From: Haliscomenobacter sp.
GTDB lineage: Bacteria > Bacteroidota > Bacteroidia > Chitinophagales > Saprospiraceae
DNA length: 64,000 bases
Assembly (NCBI RefSeq): GCF_016718685.1
Contig: NZ_JADKCX010000001.1
Span: 62,001 to 126,000, forward strand
Reading direction: 5' to 3'
The notes below the pieces were generated by a model that saw only the letters and a list, made by a program, of their open reading frames with translations, did not search any database and was not told where the DNA came from. Every line of letters begins with the position of its first letter. The stretch's first letter is position 1. The position numbers and the translations under genes were made by a program. Shown piece by piece: positions 24,843-34,191 of this stretch.

Positions 24843-26516
24843 CTACTGTTTTATGAAAAAGGCCCGTTGACCATTTTGGGTGATCAGCCAATATCCGCCA
24901 CGGCCCAAATCAGCAAGTTCCAGCTCCTGGCTGGCGAAAGTTTCACGCACCAACCTTCCCGTTACATCGTAAATGCGGATGCGAGTCCGTTCACTCAAAC
25001 CTTGTAAAAACAATCTTTCCTGAACCGGGTTGGGATAAAACTGCAACTCCGTATAGCGAACCTCCCGCACAGCCGTTGTATTGCTTACCGTAAGGTTCAA
25101 AACCGTAGTTTCTTTGGCATCATCCACGTCATCCCAGGCTTTGGCCCGCAGCTTATGGGTACCAAGGGGCAAGTTGTTGAGCGTAAAAGTATATGGCACC
25201 TGACCGTCTTCAGCTACTTTAACATCGTTCAAAAACAATTCAATTCGGATGATTTCACCATCTGGATCTTTCGCCTCTAGCTTCACGACTAGAGGAGTTC
25301 CCTGGCGAATAATGGTGTCTTTCGTGGGACTGTTAAACGCCAGATTGGGCGGCGCATTCACAATGACGGCTACGGGAGTGGAGGTACTGGAATACCCCAG
25401 GTTGTCGAATGCTTTTACCGCAAAAATGTACCCGCCAGAACTCAAATTGTTGACAATAAAAGTGAAAGGGGCATCACTGTCTTCGCCCAATTTTTCACCA
25501 TTTTGCCAAAACTCAACCTTGCTGATTGATCCATCCACGTCGTTGGCGTTGGCTTGCAGGGTCAGTACGCTGCTTGGCGTAAATTTAGCACCTGTAACTG
25601 GACTGGTGATGGCGACAAGGGGGGAGGCGTTGATGACGAAATTCAGGTTAGCTGAACTTGAAATCCCCCCCAAATCATCGGTAGCTCGGGCGATGAAGGT
25701 GTAGTTACCAAAAAAATTGCCGGTATACTCATACGCATAAGGGGCAATACTGTCTTCGCCCACTTTGATGTTGTTGACGAAAAATTCTACTTTTTTAACC
25801 AAACCATCCGGGTCTGTTGCTGCCACGTCAAAATCAAGACTGGCATTCATTGGATAAACGCTGCCATTCACTGGCCCGGAGATGGTAATTGTAGGCACGG
25901 CATTCACCAGAACTGCTGCCGGGGTGGAGGTTCCCGTTCCTCCCCGCGAATCAAACGCTTTAACCGCAAAAAAGTAAGGCCCGGCTTGGAGGCCACTAAG
26001 TGATAACGAATAAGGAGCACTTGAGTCCTCGCCCACCATAAGCCCATTTTGAAAAAATTCAACTTTGGTAACGGCATCATCCGTGTCACCAACCCTTGCC
26101 TGAGGAACGAGATTGGCATTTCCATGGAAAATGCTGTTGTTGACTGGTGAACTCAAAAAAGCGAAAGGCTGGGCATTGATGGTGACTTTGATTGCCGCAG
26201 AAAGGGCATTAGCACCTTTGTCATCGATGGCCCTGGCAGTGTAATTGTATACGCCAGGAGGGGTGAAGTCTAGAATAAAAGCAAAAGGGGCATCGCTGAC
26301 TTCCCCAACCATTTGTCCATCCTGGTAAAATTCCACTTTGTCGATGCTACCGTCGGCATCATTGGCATTGGCAGTAAGGGTAAATGGTTGACCTTGTTGG
26401 AAGAGTGCTCCAGTAGCTGGTGTAGTAAGTGTTACAGTGGGTGCCACGTTTTGGCCATAACACAAATAGACGCATAATAGTGCAGGGAACAGTGCACTAA
26501 TGTTTTTGGTGTGCAT
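24843..26516 (-). CDS. Secreted Ig-repeat protein with T9SS type A C-terminal sorting domain
   Basis: The 557-residue protein has a signal peptide (MHTKNISALFPALLCVYLCYGQ). Five tandem bacterial Ig-like modules of about 92 residues follow, each with the core D-x-DG-x-I-x-KVEFxxxGxxVGEDxxAPYxF and ending FxVKAxDxxGxxxxS. The C-terminal T9SS sorting domain starts near residue 487 (ELQFYPNPVQERLFLQGLS) and contains IRIYDVTGRLVRE and a final FFIKQ. It is expected to be exported across the outer membrane by T9SS and anchored or released. The start at 26516 is preferred over upstream in-frame codons because of the signal peptide. The five repeats are intact, unlike the other large secreted genes here. 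A binding or adhesion role is inferred. Confidence 0.92.
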   Translation of the reverse strand: MHTKNISALFPALLCVYLCYGQNVAPTVTLTTPATGALFQQGQPFTLTANANDADGSIDKVEFYQDGQMVGEVSDAPFAFILDFTPPGVYNYTARAIDDKGANALSAAIKVTINAQPFAFLSSPVNNSIFHGNANLVPQARVGDTDDAVTKVEFFQNGLMVGEDSSAPYSLSLSGLQAGPYFFAVKAFDSRGGTGTSTPAAVLVNAVPTITISGPVNGSVYPMNASLDFDVAATDPDGLVKKVEFFVNNIKVGEDSIAPYAYEYTGNFFGNYTFIARATDDLGGISSSANLNFVINASPLVAITSPVTGAKFTPSSVLTLQANANDVDGSISKVEFWQNGEKLGEDSDAPFTFIVNNLSSGGYIFAVKAFDNLGYSSTSTPVAVIVNAPPNLAFNSPTKDTIIRQGTPLVVKLEAKDPDGEIIRIELFLNDVKVAEDGQVPYTFTLNNLPLGTHKLRAKAWDDVDDAKETTVLNLTVSNTTAVREVRYTELQFYPNPVQERLFLQGLSERTRIRIYDVTGRLVRETFASQELELADLGRGGYWLITQNGQRAFFIKQ

Positions 26517-26862
26517 AAAATCGGTTTTTGGTTCAAATTTCTTGGTGAAAAAAGTCAAAACATGGGTTGATTCCAGGGGCTGACCCTTCGCCAAGTCATC
26601 TTTGTCACAAATTTATGACGCAATTTACAACAGAAAATTAAAACCTTAAATACTCAAATATTTTGTATAAGAGAAAAAATAAAAAACTAATTGATAAAGA
26701 CAAGACACTTAAGGTTCCAAGTAAAATATTGCAAAAAAAAGAATGTGTTTAGCGCAATAGTCAGCAGATACAGAAGGGAGGGTTTTTGAGCTAACTGAGG
26801 CTTTTGGCGCTGACGAAAAGCCGGTCTCAAAGCCAGTGAGCTTCTGTTCATAAAGTCTATTG
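26517..26862. other. Non-coding gap with one hairpin upstream of two divergent genes
   Basis: The part from about 26600 to 26760 is AT-rich without a gene. An imperfect inverted repeat spans 26771-26846 (CAGAAG...CTTCTG) with an inner stem GGCTTTT/AAAAGCC around 26800. No RNA gene was recognised. Confidence 0.5.
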
Positions 26863-26870
26863 TATATTTG
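26863..26870 (+). promoter_or_regulatory. Probable promoter -7 element for the 26939 lipoprotein
   Basis: TATATTTG matches TAnnTTTG exactly. It is 69 bases upstream of the ATG. The -33 box is weak. Confidence 0.4.
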
Positions 26871-26938
26871 CAGGCAGCTAATCGTTATAACGAACCGTTT
26901 TCAGAATATTGGCTGTTAATAACCCAAAATCACAAGTT

Positions 26939-27730
26939 ATGCTCGCTCGTTTACACAAATGGATACCCTTGTTGTGCGTGTTGCTGTTTTGGCAAGCGTG
27001 CAATACCGACAAAACGGATGCCCCGGTGTTGGATACTGAAGTTGAAAAAGAATACGAAATTGATCTTTGGGAAAACCTGGCCAATAATCTTCGCACGTTT
27101 CAAATCCGCGTAAATACCATCAAAACGCAGGATTGCCTCAATTACTAGATCGAAAGCTCTGCGAACCGCAACGGCAATAACATTGAAATAAACCTCGGCA
27201 GGCCTCAAATTCCGGTCCTCTGCGAACGTGGCTCAGCCCCGGCGAAATCTAATCTGGACCTGGGGAGTTTATCCAACGGAACGTACAGCTTGACCGTAAA
27301 ATTGGGCCAGATTGTACCCAGCACCGGGCGACTAGTGGTGAACAATGGTAGTTACTTCTTGTCAATGCCCTCACCAATTGGGTTTCGAATCTTGCACAAC
27401 ACCTTGGTTCGGATTCCAGACAATACCATTTGGGGGTATATTGGATATGAGCTCAGTGCTTTGCCTGCCGTGGATCAATTTTTACAGGATTTGTCAAAAA
27501 TTTCTCAAGAGCAGAGCCTGGTCAAAGGTTATTATGGGTATTTCAACATTCCAGACAACGGCATCATGGAATTTGGCGCTCAAGCCGCTACCGACCGCCC
27601 AATCTTACCCATTGTACGACGTTTTCAGGCCAATGAAAAAGACCTGGAAAATTTAATTGCTACCTATCGGGACAAGTACGGTAAAGACATCTACATTCAT
27701 TTGCGGAATACAAATGGAAAGGAGTACTGA
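26939..27730 (+). pseudogene. Lipoprotein gene interrupted by an in-frame TAG
   Basis: A lipoprotein signal (MLARLHKWIPLLCVLLFWQAC, lipidated Cys near 21) starts at ATG 26939. After about 69 codons the frame meets TAG at 27146-27148. The same frame then stays open to TGA at 27728-27730 and reads like a normal continuation (IESSANRNGNNIEINL, then a beta-rich domain with LSNGTYSLTVKLGQIV). The full frame would be 262 residues plus the TAG. The case differs from the other broken genes, since the cause is a substitution and not an indel. TAG terminates fabI and other genes here, so recoding is unlikely. It is a recent pseudogene, a sequencing error, or two separate products. Function unknown. Confidence 0.65.
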
Positions 27731-27734
27731 TTTT

Positions 27735-28484
27735 TTACAAGTGGCTCATACTGGCCTCAGGCAGATCCTTTTTGTGCGCTAAACGGCTTTCCTTTAATTC
27801 AAAATTGAAGCCTTGTGCAACCAGTTTATTGTAACGTTTGCGGTCAAATTTATACAGTTTGGCCGGGCGGTGGGCTACACCTTCCTGGGTTTCGGCACAA
27901 TCGACCAATAAATTCATGGAGAGGATTTTTTTGCGAAAGTTCCGCTTGTCGAGGTCTCTGCGCAAAATGGCCTCGTAAAGGTGTTGCAACTCGGTAAGGG
28001 TAAATTTCGGTGGCAGCAACTCAAATCCTACGGGCCGGGTTTTGACCAACCATTTCAGGCGTTGTAGGCACGCTTCGAGGATGGCATCGTGGTCAAAAGC
28101 CAGGTGCTGCAAATCATTAACCGTATGCCATTGGGCTTGTAAAGCGATTGAAGAAGGCTGAATGGTATAATTGGCGATTTTGATCAATGAAAAATAAGAA
28201 ATGGTGATGACCCGGCCAAAATCATGGCGATTCACGGAACCAAAAGTGTGCACCTGCTCAAGATAAACATTGGTAAGTCCGGTTAATTCTGACAAAACCC
28301 GCTGGGCAGCAGTGTCCAGATCTTCGTCAGTGCGTACAAAATAACCCGGTAAAGCCCATTCGCCAATGTGTGGTTCTTCCCCCCGTTTGATCAACAAAAC
28401 CTTTAAGTCTCCTTCGTCGAAACCGAATATAACGTTGTCTACAGTAAAGGCAGATTTGAAATAATTGTCAAAATTTGTCGCCAT
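27735..28484 (-). CDS. NrtR-like Nudix-domain transcriptional regulator
   Basis: The 249-residue protein has an N-terminal Nudix-fold domain (about 8-150) and a C-terminal winged-helix domain (about 160-235, FTLTELQHLYEAILRRDLDKRNFRKKIL). The latter is the NrtR DNA-binding pattern. The Nudix box is degenerate: RELxEExG reads RVLSELTG (in AAQRVLSELTGL), so hydrolase activity is unlikely and the domain probably senses a nucleotide such as ADP-ribose. Family members control NAD metabolism or sugar use. No target genes are adjacent, so the regulon is unknown. The start MATNFDNYFKSAFTVD was preferred to an upstream in-frame ATG in the spacer. Confidence 0.9.
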   Translation of the reverse strand: MATNFDNYFKSAFTVDNVIFGFDEGDLKVLLIKRGEEPHIGEWALPGYFVRTDEDLDTAAQRVLSELTGLTNVYLEQVHTFGSVNRHDFGRVITISYFSLIKIANYTIQPSSIALQAQWHTVNDLQHLAFDHDAILEACLQRLKWLVKTRPVGFELLPPKFTLTELQHLYEAILRRDLDKRNFRKKILSMNLLVDCAETQEGVAHRPAKLYKFDRKRYNKLVAQGFNFELKESRLAHKKDLPEASMSHL

Positions 28485-28611
28485 TTTTTTGCCGTAATTA
28501 TTGCATTGCAGTTTGGCAGAACAAATTATAAAATACCTGTAGCAATACCAAACAATGAACGGCAATTAGTGTAAAAAATGCACTAAGCCCCGTTGGAAGA
28601 GGTTTTGTAGT

Positions 28612-29295
28612 TTAGGTGGCAAACTTGTATCCCACACCCCGAATCGAGTGAAAATGGCGGGGATTTTTGGAATCACCTTCAAAATTGCGTCGGAACTTAA
28701 GGATGAAATTATCGATGGTGCGGGTACTTGGATAGACGTCGTAACCCCAGACGGATTGTAAAATTTGTTGTCTGGAAACCACTTCATTGCGGCGGTCGAT
28801 CAAGAGTTTGAGCAGCATGGCTTCCTTTTTGGTCAAAACAAATTTGCCCAGGATGCCGTCGGCTTCAAATGTGATAAAGTTGATGCGGTTTGGTCCAAAC
28901 TCAAAAATCTCGGGCGTGTTTTCCGGTGATTTGCTGGTGCGTTTGATGAGGTTGTTGATGCGCAACAGGAGTTCTTCCAGTACAAATGGTTTGGTGAGGT
29001 AATCATCGGCGCCTCTTTTTAGGCCCGAAATGCGGTCTCCTACAGCGTCTTTGGCGGTGAGGAAGATCACGGGCACTTCCATATCGGTAAGCCGAATCTG
29101 TTCACAAATTTGGAAGCCATCTATTTCGGGCAACATGACGTCTAAAATGATCAGATCGAAATGTTGTTCCTGAAAATAACGGATCGCATCTCTGCCATTT
29201 CCAGTAGCCACTACCTCGAAATTTTCCAATTCCAGGTTGAGCTTTACTACATCGCGGATGTTTTCTTCGTCTTCAACCAGTAAAATGCGCATCAT
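28612..29295 (-). CDS. OmpR-family response regulator
   Basis: The 227-residue protein has a receiver domain (1-118) with Asp52 in LIILDVMLPEIDG, the LVEDEE acidic pair, Thr in VIFLTAKD and Lys in YLTKPF. An OmpR/PhoB winged helix follows (about 130-227) with FVLTKKEAMLLKLLIDRRNEVVSR and STRTIDNFILKFRRNFEGD, ending GVGYKF. It lies 77 bases downstream of a histidine kinase gene on the same strand and is its likely partner. The resemblance is to the RprX/RprY-type pairs common in Bacteroidota. The signal and the regulon are not visible from the sequence. The gene is intact. Confidence 0.93.
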   Translation of the reverse strand: MMRILLVEDEENIRDVVKLNLELENFEVVATGNGRDAIRYFQEQHFDLIILDVMLPEIDGFQICEQIRLTDMEVPVIFLTAKDAVGDRISGLKRGADDYLTKPFVLEELLLRINNLIKRTSKSPENTPEIFEFGPNRINFITFEADGILGKFVLTKKEAMLLKLLIDRRNEVVSRQQILQSVWGYDVYPSTRTIDNFILKFRRNFEGDSKNPRHFHSIRGVGYKFAT

Positions 29296-29372
29296 GGTGC
29301 AAAATTTAAAAATGGACAGAAAGCATACACCACGACTACAAAAATCTTGCTGATATATTTATTATTTTACTT

Positions 29373-30386
29373 TTAATTTTGGCCAACGGGCAAAAGTATC
29401 TCAAACACAGTGCCTTTAGGTTCATTGTCGTACACATTGATGCGGCCAGCATGGGCCCGCACAATTTGATCGACGATGTACAAGCCCAAACCCGTTCCTT
29501 TGGCTGTGCGGGTATCTTCACTTCCCACGCGGTAGAATTTTTGGAAGATCTGCTTCTTTTCTTTTTCAGGGATTCCCAGGCCCTGATCCTTGATTTCGAT
29601 TTTGATTTGATCAGGTGTGCTCATGCCGAGGTGGGTTTCAATGTGGGCTTTGCCTCCATTGCCGGAATATTTTACCGCATTTTCCAGCAAATTGAGGGCC
29701 ACGGAAATCATGCCCATTTTGTCTCCCTGAAAATAGGGCAATTCATCTTCCTGCTCAAAACGGAACTGGGCGTCGGGGTATTTATCGCTGAGTTTAGAGA
29801 TGATTTCTTCCAATAATTCATGTAAATCCAGCGGCTCTTTATGGGCCTGATAGCTGGATTCCAGTTTTGCTGAAAAGAGCAGGTTGTTCACCAGGGTGTT
29901 CAAACGTTCGGTTTCTTTCAGGGCATTGCTTTGCAACTGGGTCGTTTTTTCTTTGGGCAATTCCCTGCGCAGTAAAGTTTCAAGCACCAGGCGTATCGAA
30001 GCGATCGGCGATTTGAGCTCGTGGGTAATCGAGAGCAAAAAATTGCGGCTTTGCTGCGAGGCTACCATTTCTTTGTTGTACCCCCGATTGATCAGGTAAA
30101 CCCCCAACACCAGACTGATCACAAACACCACTGCCTCTCCGACAATCATCCACTCCTGCCGCGTATAACGGGTGGATAGGCTTTGGAACGCTGGCGTTGC
30201 CGTAAATTCGACGTCGTTTTTGACGATTCCCTGGGCAATCATGCCTATTTTAAGCAACTCACTTTTGGCGGCAAAAGCATCCCGGTTTTTGGTAAACAAC
30301 AAAACCGTCCACCAGCTGAAGGCCATCATCATATAGGCGATCACGAAGTAAGAGAGCAAGCGGAGTCGTAGGTTTTGCTTTTCCAT
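29373..30386 (-). CDS. Membrane sensor histidine kinase, partner of the 28612-29295 regulator
   Basis: The 337-residue protein has two transmembrane helices (about 11-32 and 81-99) flanking a short periplasmic sensor of about 48 residues. The HisKA domain has the phospho-acceptor His122 in LLSITHELKSPIASIRLVLE. The HATPase domain follows with NLLENAVKYSGNG, IEIKDQGLGIPEKEKKQIFQKFYRV and GTGLGLYIV. The start at MEKQNLRLRL was chosen, as the upstream in-frame codons come from a GTTGAA-repeat spacer. The small sensor domain gives no clue about the ligand. It is the first gene of a two-gene operon with the OmpR-family regulator. Confidence 0.93.
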   Translation of the reverse strand: MEKQNLRLRLLSYFVIAYMMMAFSWWTVLLFTKNRDAFAAKSELLKIGMIAQGIVKNDVEFTATPAFQSLSTRYTRQEWMIVGEAVVFVISLVLGVYLINRGYNKEMVASQQSRNFLLSITHELKSPIASIRLVLETLLRRELPKEKTTQLQSNALKETERLNTLVNNLLFSAKLESSYQAHKEPLDLHELLEEIISKLSDKYPDAQFRFEQEDELPYFQGDKMGMISVALNLLENAVKYSGNGGKAHIETHLGMSTPDQIKIEIKDQGLGIPEKEKKQIFQKFYRVGSEDTRTAKGTGLGLYIVDQIVRAHAGRINVYDNEPKGTVFEILLPVGQN

Positions 30387-30395
30387 AGGTTTAAG

Positions 30396-30505
30396 TTGAA
30401 AGGTTGAAGAGTTGAAGGGTTGAAATGTTGTCGGTAATGTAAAAGTAGTGCCGTGATTACGCACAACCGCTACCTTTCAACTTTTCAACCCTAAACTTTT
30501 CAACT
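30396..30505. repeat. GTTGAAA-unit inverted repeat between the kinase gene and hemL
   Basis: The left array (about 30396-30431) has repeated GTTGAA units; the right array (30471-30505) has complementary TTTCAAC units. The right arm runs into the last codons of hemL. It is the same family as the unit tracts at 6002-6104 and 16731-16755. Confidence 0.75.
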
Positions 30506-31813
30506 AAAAACTATATCTAATGCTTCTTTAAACGCTTCTACAGCTTGCGCCAAATCCGCATCGGTATGGGCCGAAGATACAAATCCTACCTCATAACCAG
30601 AAGGCCCCATGTAAATGCCACGCTTGAGCAGTTCCAGGTGCATGATCTTAAAATGGTTCATGCTGGCCGGGTCAATTTGTTCGGCGGCAATGATGCGTTC
30701 ACGGGCAAAAGCCACCCAGAAGATAGAACCCACGCTGGGAAAACTCACCGGATAACCTTTGGCATCGGCGTAGTCTTGTAAAGTTTGTACAAATCCTGCC
30801 GTTTTTGCATTGAGCATTTCGTAAAAACCAGGTTCCAGCAATTGCTTCAACGCCGCGTAACCTGCTGCCATGGCCACTGGATTGCCCGAGAGCGTTCCAG
30901 CCTGGTACACAGGGCCATCAGGGGCAATGTGCCCCATCAGTTTGGCGCTGGCACCGTAAGCACCCACGGGCATTCCACCACCAATAATCTTGCCAAAAGT
31001 GAGAATATCGGGCTGGATGCCATAATACCCCGCAGCACCTTCAAAGCCTACCCGAAAACCGGAGATGACTTCGTCAAAAATGAGCAGTACATTGTACTTA
31101 TCAGCTTGTTGGCGAAGGTATTCCAAAAAAGAACGGTCTTGCAACAACAAGCCATTGTTGGCTGGAATTGGTTCTACGATGATACAGGCAATATTGTGCC
31201 CTTCCTGCTCCAGGGTTTCTACCAGTTTCTCGCGGTCGTTGAGGGGCAGTACAATGGTTTCTTTGGCAAAGGCTTCAGGGATGCCCGCAGAGGTACTTTC
31301 TCCAAAAGTAACCAAACCCGATCCGGCTTTCACCAGCAGGGAGTCAACGTGGCCGTGGTAGCAACCTTCAAACTTGATGACCTTGCTCTTGCCGGTTGCC
31401 CCTCGTGCCAAACGCAGCGCCGACATGACCGCCTCTGTGCCCGAACTGACAAAACGCAGTTTTTCAAGATAGCGATGGTTGTCAACAATCAGCCGCCCCA
31501 GTTCAATTTCCAGCCGCGTCGGTGCCCCAAAAGAAGTACCCTCCGCTACCGCAGCATAAATGCTTTCCCGAATGTGTGCGTTGTTGTGCCCAAGAATCAG
31601 GGGCCCCCAGGAGCAACAAAAATCGATGTACTGGTGATCGTCTTCGTCCCAAATGTGGCAACCATCTCCTTTTTTAATGAAAATGGGCGGCCCCAAAACA
31701 GATTTGAATGCCCGTACTGGTGAGTTTACGCCACCAGGAAATACTTTTTTCGCTTCTTCAAAAAGTGCCGAAGAAACAGTGCGGTCGTGACCGAGGAGTG
31801 TCTCCATCATCAT
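30500..31813 (-). CDS. hemL: Glutamate-1-semialdehyde 2,1-aminomutase
   Basis: HemL converts glutamate-1-semialdehyde to 5-aminolevulinate in the C5 route to haem and other tetrapyrroles, in the cytoplasm and with pyridoxal phosphate. The 437-residue length is typical. The motifs are PGGVNSPVRAFKSV near the N-terminus, SSGTEAVMSALRLARG (phosphate site), EGCYHGHVDSLL, LIFDEVISGFRVG and LTFGKIIGGGMPVGAYG, where Lys275 is the PLP Schiff-base lysine. QAGTLSGNPVAMAAG follows. Three ATG codons begin the frame (31813, 31810 and 31807), and which is used is uncertain. A plausible promoter (TTTG, 21 bases, TACATTTG) lies at 31831-31863. The gene is intact and apparently monocistronic. Confidence 0.96.
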   Translation of the reverse strand: MMMETLLGHDRTVSSALFEEAKKVFPGGVNSPVRAFKSVLGPPIFIKKGDGCHIWDEDDHQYIDFCCSWGPLILGHNNAHIRESIYAAVAEGTSFGAPTRLEIELGRLIVDNHRYLEKLRFVSSGTEAVMSALRLARGATGKSKVIKFEGCYHGHVDSLLVKAGSGLVTFGESTSAGIPEAFAKETIVLPLNDREKLVETLEQEGHNIACIIVEPIPANNGLLLQDRSFLEYLRQQADKYNVLLIFDEVISGFRVGFEGAAGYYGIQPDILTFGKIIGGGMPVGAYGASAKLMGHIAPDGPVYQAGTLSGNPVAMAAGYAALKQLLEPGFYEMLNAKTAGFVQTLQDYADAKGYPVSFPSVGSIFWVAFARERIIAAEQIDPASMNHFKIMHLELLKRGIYMGPSGYEVGFVSSAHTDADLAQAVEAFKEALDIVFS

Positions 31814-31830
31814 GTTTATTGATCTTGCTA

Positions 31831-31863
31831 CAAATGTAACAAAAGCAAAAGGAATAGTTCAAA
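31831..31863 (-). promoter_or_regulatory. Probable hemL promoter
   Basis: On the minus strand TTTG (31860-31863) and TACATTTG (31831-31838) are separated by 21 bases, matching the Bacteroidota consensus. The -7 element is 18 bases upstream of the first hemL ATG. Confidence 0.5.
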
Positions 31864-32013
31864 GCCCGATGAAGGTGTGACGGAATAATGAGAAAGATGG
31901 GGTGTCGGGCGGTGTGTGGGTTAGGGTGTGGGTCGCCAGCCCACGAATCGTATGTCTCGTCCTAAAATTACTTTACACGTAAAAGATGTGTCCTAAAATA
32001 GGTTTACATTTTC

Positions 32014-34095
32014 TCAATACCCCAACACCTTCCCCATTTCCACAGCCACCTTCTCCGCGCTCAGCAACATCTCCCGTTCCAACACCTCACTCAGTGGGAT
32101 GGCGGGCAAATTGGCGGCACCAATGGTCGTAACTGGCGCATCTAAAAACTTAAAACACTGCTGCTGAATCCGGGCGGCAATGCTTTGGGCAAAACTGCTG
32201 TTCACCGGTTCTTCCGTGATGACGAGTACCCGGCCATGTTTTTCGGCTCCGGCATAAATGGCTTCCTCATCCAGCGGCGCGATGCAACGCAAGTCAAGGA
32301 TTTCGATTTGACCCGGATAGTTTTTGGCCGCATTCAAAGCCCAATGGACACCCATACCATAAGTGACTACAAAAAGTGTATGGCCATGGTCTGCAAGGTC
32401 TTTACTGGCCGCAAGAGCTATTCTAGCTTTGCCCAATGGGATGATGTAATCCCCATCCGGCTCTACAACCTTGGCGGCTTCGGTGCCTTTTACCTTTGAC
32501 CAATACAAGCCCTTGTGTTCCAGAACCACCACTGGATTAGGATCGTGGTAGGCGGCTTTCATCAGGCCCTTCATGTCGGCACCATTACTGGGGTATACAA
32601 TTTTGATGCCCCGGATATTGCTCAATACCGATTCTACACTGGAACTGTGGTAAGGCCCGCCGCTGCCATACGCGCCAACGGGCACCCGAATGATACAACT
32701 CACTGGCCATTTGCCATTGGAGAGGTAGCAGGAACGGCTGACTTCGGTAAACAACTGATTGAGCCCGGGCCAAATGTAATCGGCGAATTGTACTTCTACA
32801 ATAGGTTTCAGTCCAATGGCCGACATCCCCACGGTGCTACCAACAATAAACGCCTCCTGAATAGGGGTGTTAAATACACGTTCTTTGCCAAACTTTTGGG
32901 CCAAGGTAGCGGCTTCTCGAAACACTCCTCCCAGCCGCATCCCCACATCCTGACCGTACATCAAACATTCGGGATATTTTTGTAATAATTCTTCTACAGC
33001 GTGTAGCGCACAATCCACCATGACTACTTCTGAGCCTTGAGCAGGCTGGCGTTGCCCTTTCTCTTCCCTAACCGGGGTTGGGGCAAAATCGTGCAGGTAA
33101 AGCGAAGCAGGGGAGGGGTCTTCTGCTTGTTGCGCAGCCATAAAATCGGCCTTAACTTGGGCTTGGGCACGGGCGTTGATCTCTTGCAGTTGGGCTTCGC
33201 TGGCGATGTTGTCTTCCAGCAAATATTGCCAAAACAAAGGAAATGGATCCCGCAACAAGTGCCCTTCCAAATCATCGCGGTACCATTCTTTGCGGACGCC
33301 AGAAGTATGGTGGTTCAGCAGCGGCACTTCGGCGTGTACCAGAAAAGGCCGCCGCTCCCGGCGCATCAGGGCAATGACTTCCCGCAGGGTTTCATAACAG
33401 GTAAAAAAATCGTTCCCATGAATGCTGCGGGTTTCCAAACCTTTGAAACCTGTCGCGTATTCCGCTGCACTTTGGGCCCGCACTTCGGCGGCACTGGCGG
33501 AAATATCCCAGCCATTGTCCTGTACCAAATAAAGAATCGGCAGTTTTTTCAATACCGCCATTTGCATGGCTTCCGAAACTTCCCCTTCGGTCATCGAAGC
33601 ATCGCCAAGAGAGCACACCACGATGGGTTTTTCAAGCGGATAATCTTTGGTCAAGGCCCGGGCTTCGCGGTACCAAAAGCCCAGGGCTACGCCAGTGGCG
33701 GGTATGGCCTGCATGCCCGTAGCCGAAGATTGATGTGGGATTTTGGGTTTATTAGGATCTTTTAAACTTGGATGCGCATAATAAGTACGCCCTCCCGAGA
33801 AGGGATCATCACGTTTGGCCAACAACTGCAACATCAATTCGTAAGGGCGCATGCCAATGCTGAGCAGCATGGCGTCGTCGCGATAATAGGGGAAAAGGTA
33901 ATCCTGGGGTAGCAATTGCATGCCCAGTGCCAACTGGATGGCTTCGTGCCCACGAGAAGTGGCGTGTACGTATTTGGATACCAGCTTGAAGTTTTCTTCG
34001 TACAATTCGGACATACTTTTGGCGGTAGCCATCAAGCGAAAAGCTTCAAGCAAGGTCTTTTGTGGTATGGATAATTTGGTATTGATAACAGTCAT
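32014..34095 (-). CDS. Fused alpha/beta 2-oxoacid (branched-chain type) dehydrogenase E1
   Basis: The 693-residue protein joins E1 alpha (about 1-350) and E1 beta (about 365-690), normally two genes. The alpha half has the thiamine-pyrophosphate motif GDASMTEGEVSEAMQMAV...LVQDN and RGHEAIQLALG. The beta half has MYGQDVGMRLGGVFREA, NTPIQEAFIVGSTVGMSAIG, EVQFADYIWPGLNQL and SFAQSIAARIQ. Such fusions are known in Bacteroidota and usually feed branched-chain 2-oxoacids into acyl-CoA synthesis. Neither E2 nor E3 lies in the window. The start MTVINTKLSIPQKTLLEAF excludes an upstream stretch made of repeat-derived spacer. The upstream enoyl-CoA hydratase and paaZ genes point to acyl-CoA catabolism, but the substrate is inferred. 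Confidence 0.92.
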   Translation of the reverse strand: MTVINTKLSIPQKTLLEAFRLMATAKSMSELYEENFKLVSKYVHATSRGHEAIQLALGMQLLPQDYLFPYYRDDAMLLSIGMRPYELMLQLLAKRDDPFSGGRTYYAHPSLKDPNKPKIPHQSSATGMQAIPATGVALGFWYREARALTKDYPLEKPIVVCSLGDASMTEGEVSEAMQMAVLKKLPILYLVQDNGWDISASAAEVRAQSAAEYATGFKGLETRSIHGNDFFTCYETLREVIALMRRERRPFLVHAEVPLLNHHTSGVRKEWYRDDLEGHLLRDPFPLFWQYLLEDNIASEAQLQEINARAQAQVKADFMAAQQAEDPSPASLYLHDFAPTPVREEKGQRQPAQGSEVVMVDCALHAVEELLQKYPECLMYGQDVGMRLGGVFREAATLAQKFGKERVFNTPIQEAFIVGSTVGMSAIGLKPIVEVQFADYIWPGLNQLFTEVSRSCYLSNGKWPVSCIIRVPVGAYGSGGPYHSSSVESVLSNIRGIKIVYPSNGADMKGLMKAAYHDPNPVVVLEHKGLYWSKVKGTEAAKVVEPDGDYIIPLGKARIALAASKDLADHGHTLFVVTYGMGVHWALNAAKNYPGQIEILDLRCIAPLDEEAIYAGAEKHGRVLVITEEPVNSSFAQSIAARIQQQCFKFLDAPVTTIGAANLPAIPLSEVLEREMLLSAEKVAVEMGKVLGY

Positions 34096-34102
34096 GGTTT
34101 TG

Positions 34103-34188
34103 GGATGCGGTTGAGAAGTTGAGGAGTTGAGGAGTTGAGGCTCCGCGGTGGTATGTGCTGCGGCAGCCTCACCCCTCAACCCGCTCAA
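34103..34188. repeat. TTGAGG-unit inverted repeat between E1 and enoyl-CoA hydratase genes
   Basis: The left arm contains GTTGAGGAGTTGAGGAGTTG (about 34110-34140); the right arm contains CCTCACCCCTCAACCCGC (34167-34184). A GC-rich centre lies between. It occupies nearly the entire spacer and would hinder read-through between the two genes. Confidence 0.7.
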
Positions 34189-34191
34189 CCA

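Noticed and set aside
27146..27148. TAG as a recoded amino-acid codon (selenocysteine, pyrrolysine or other suppressor use).
   Set aside because: TAG ends fabI, hemL-neighbour and other clean genes in this window and no matching tRNA or structured element was seen, so a plain nonsense mutation or error is simpler.
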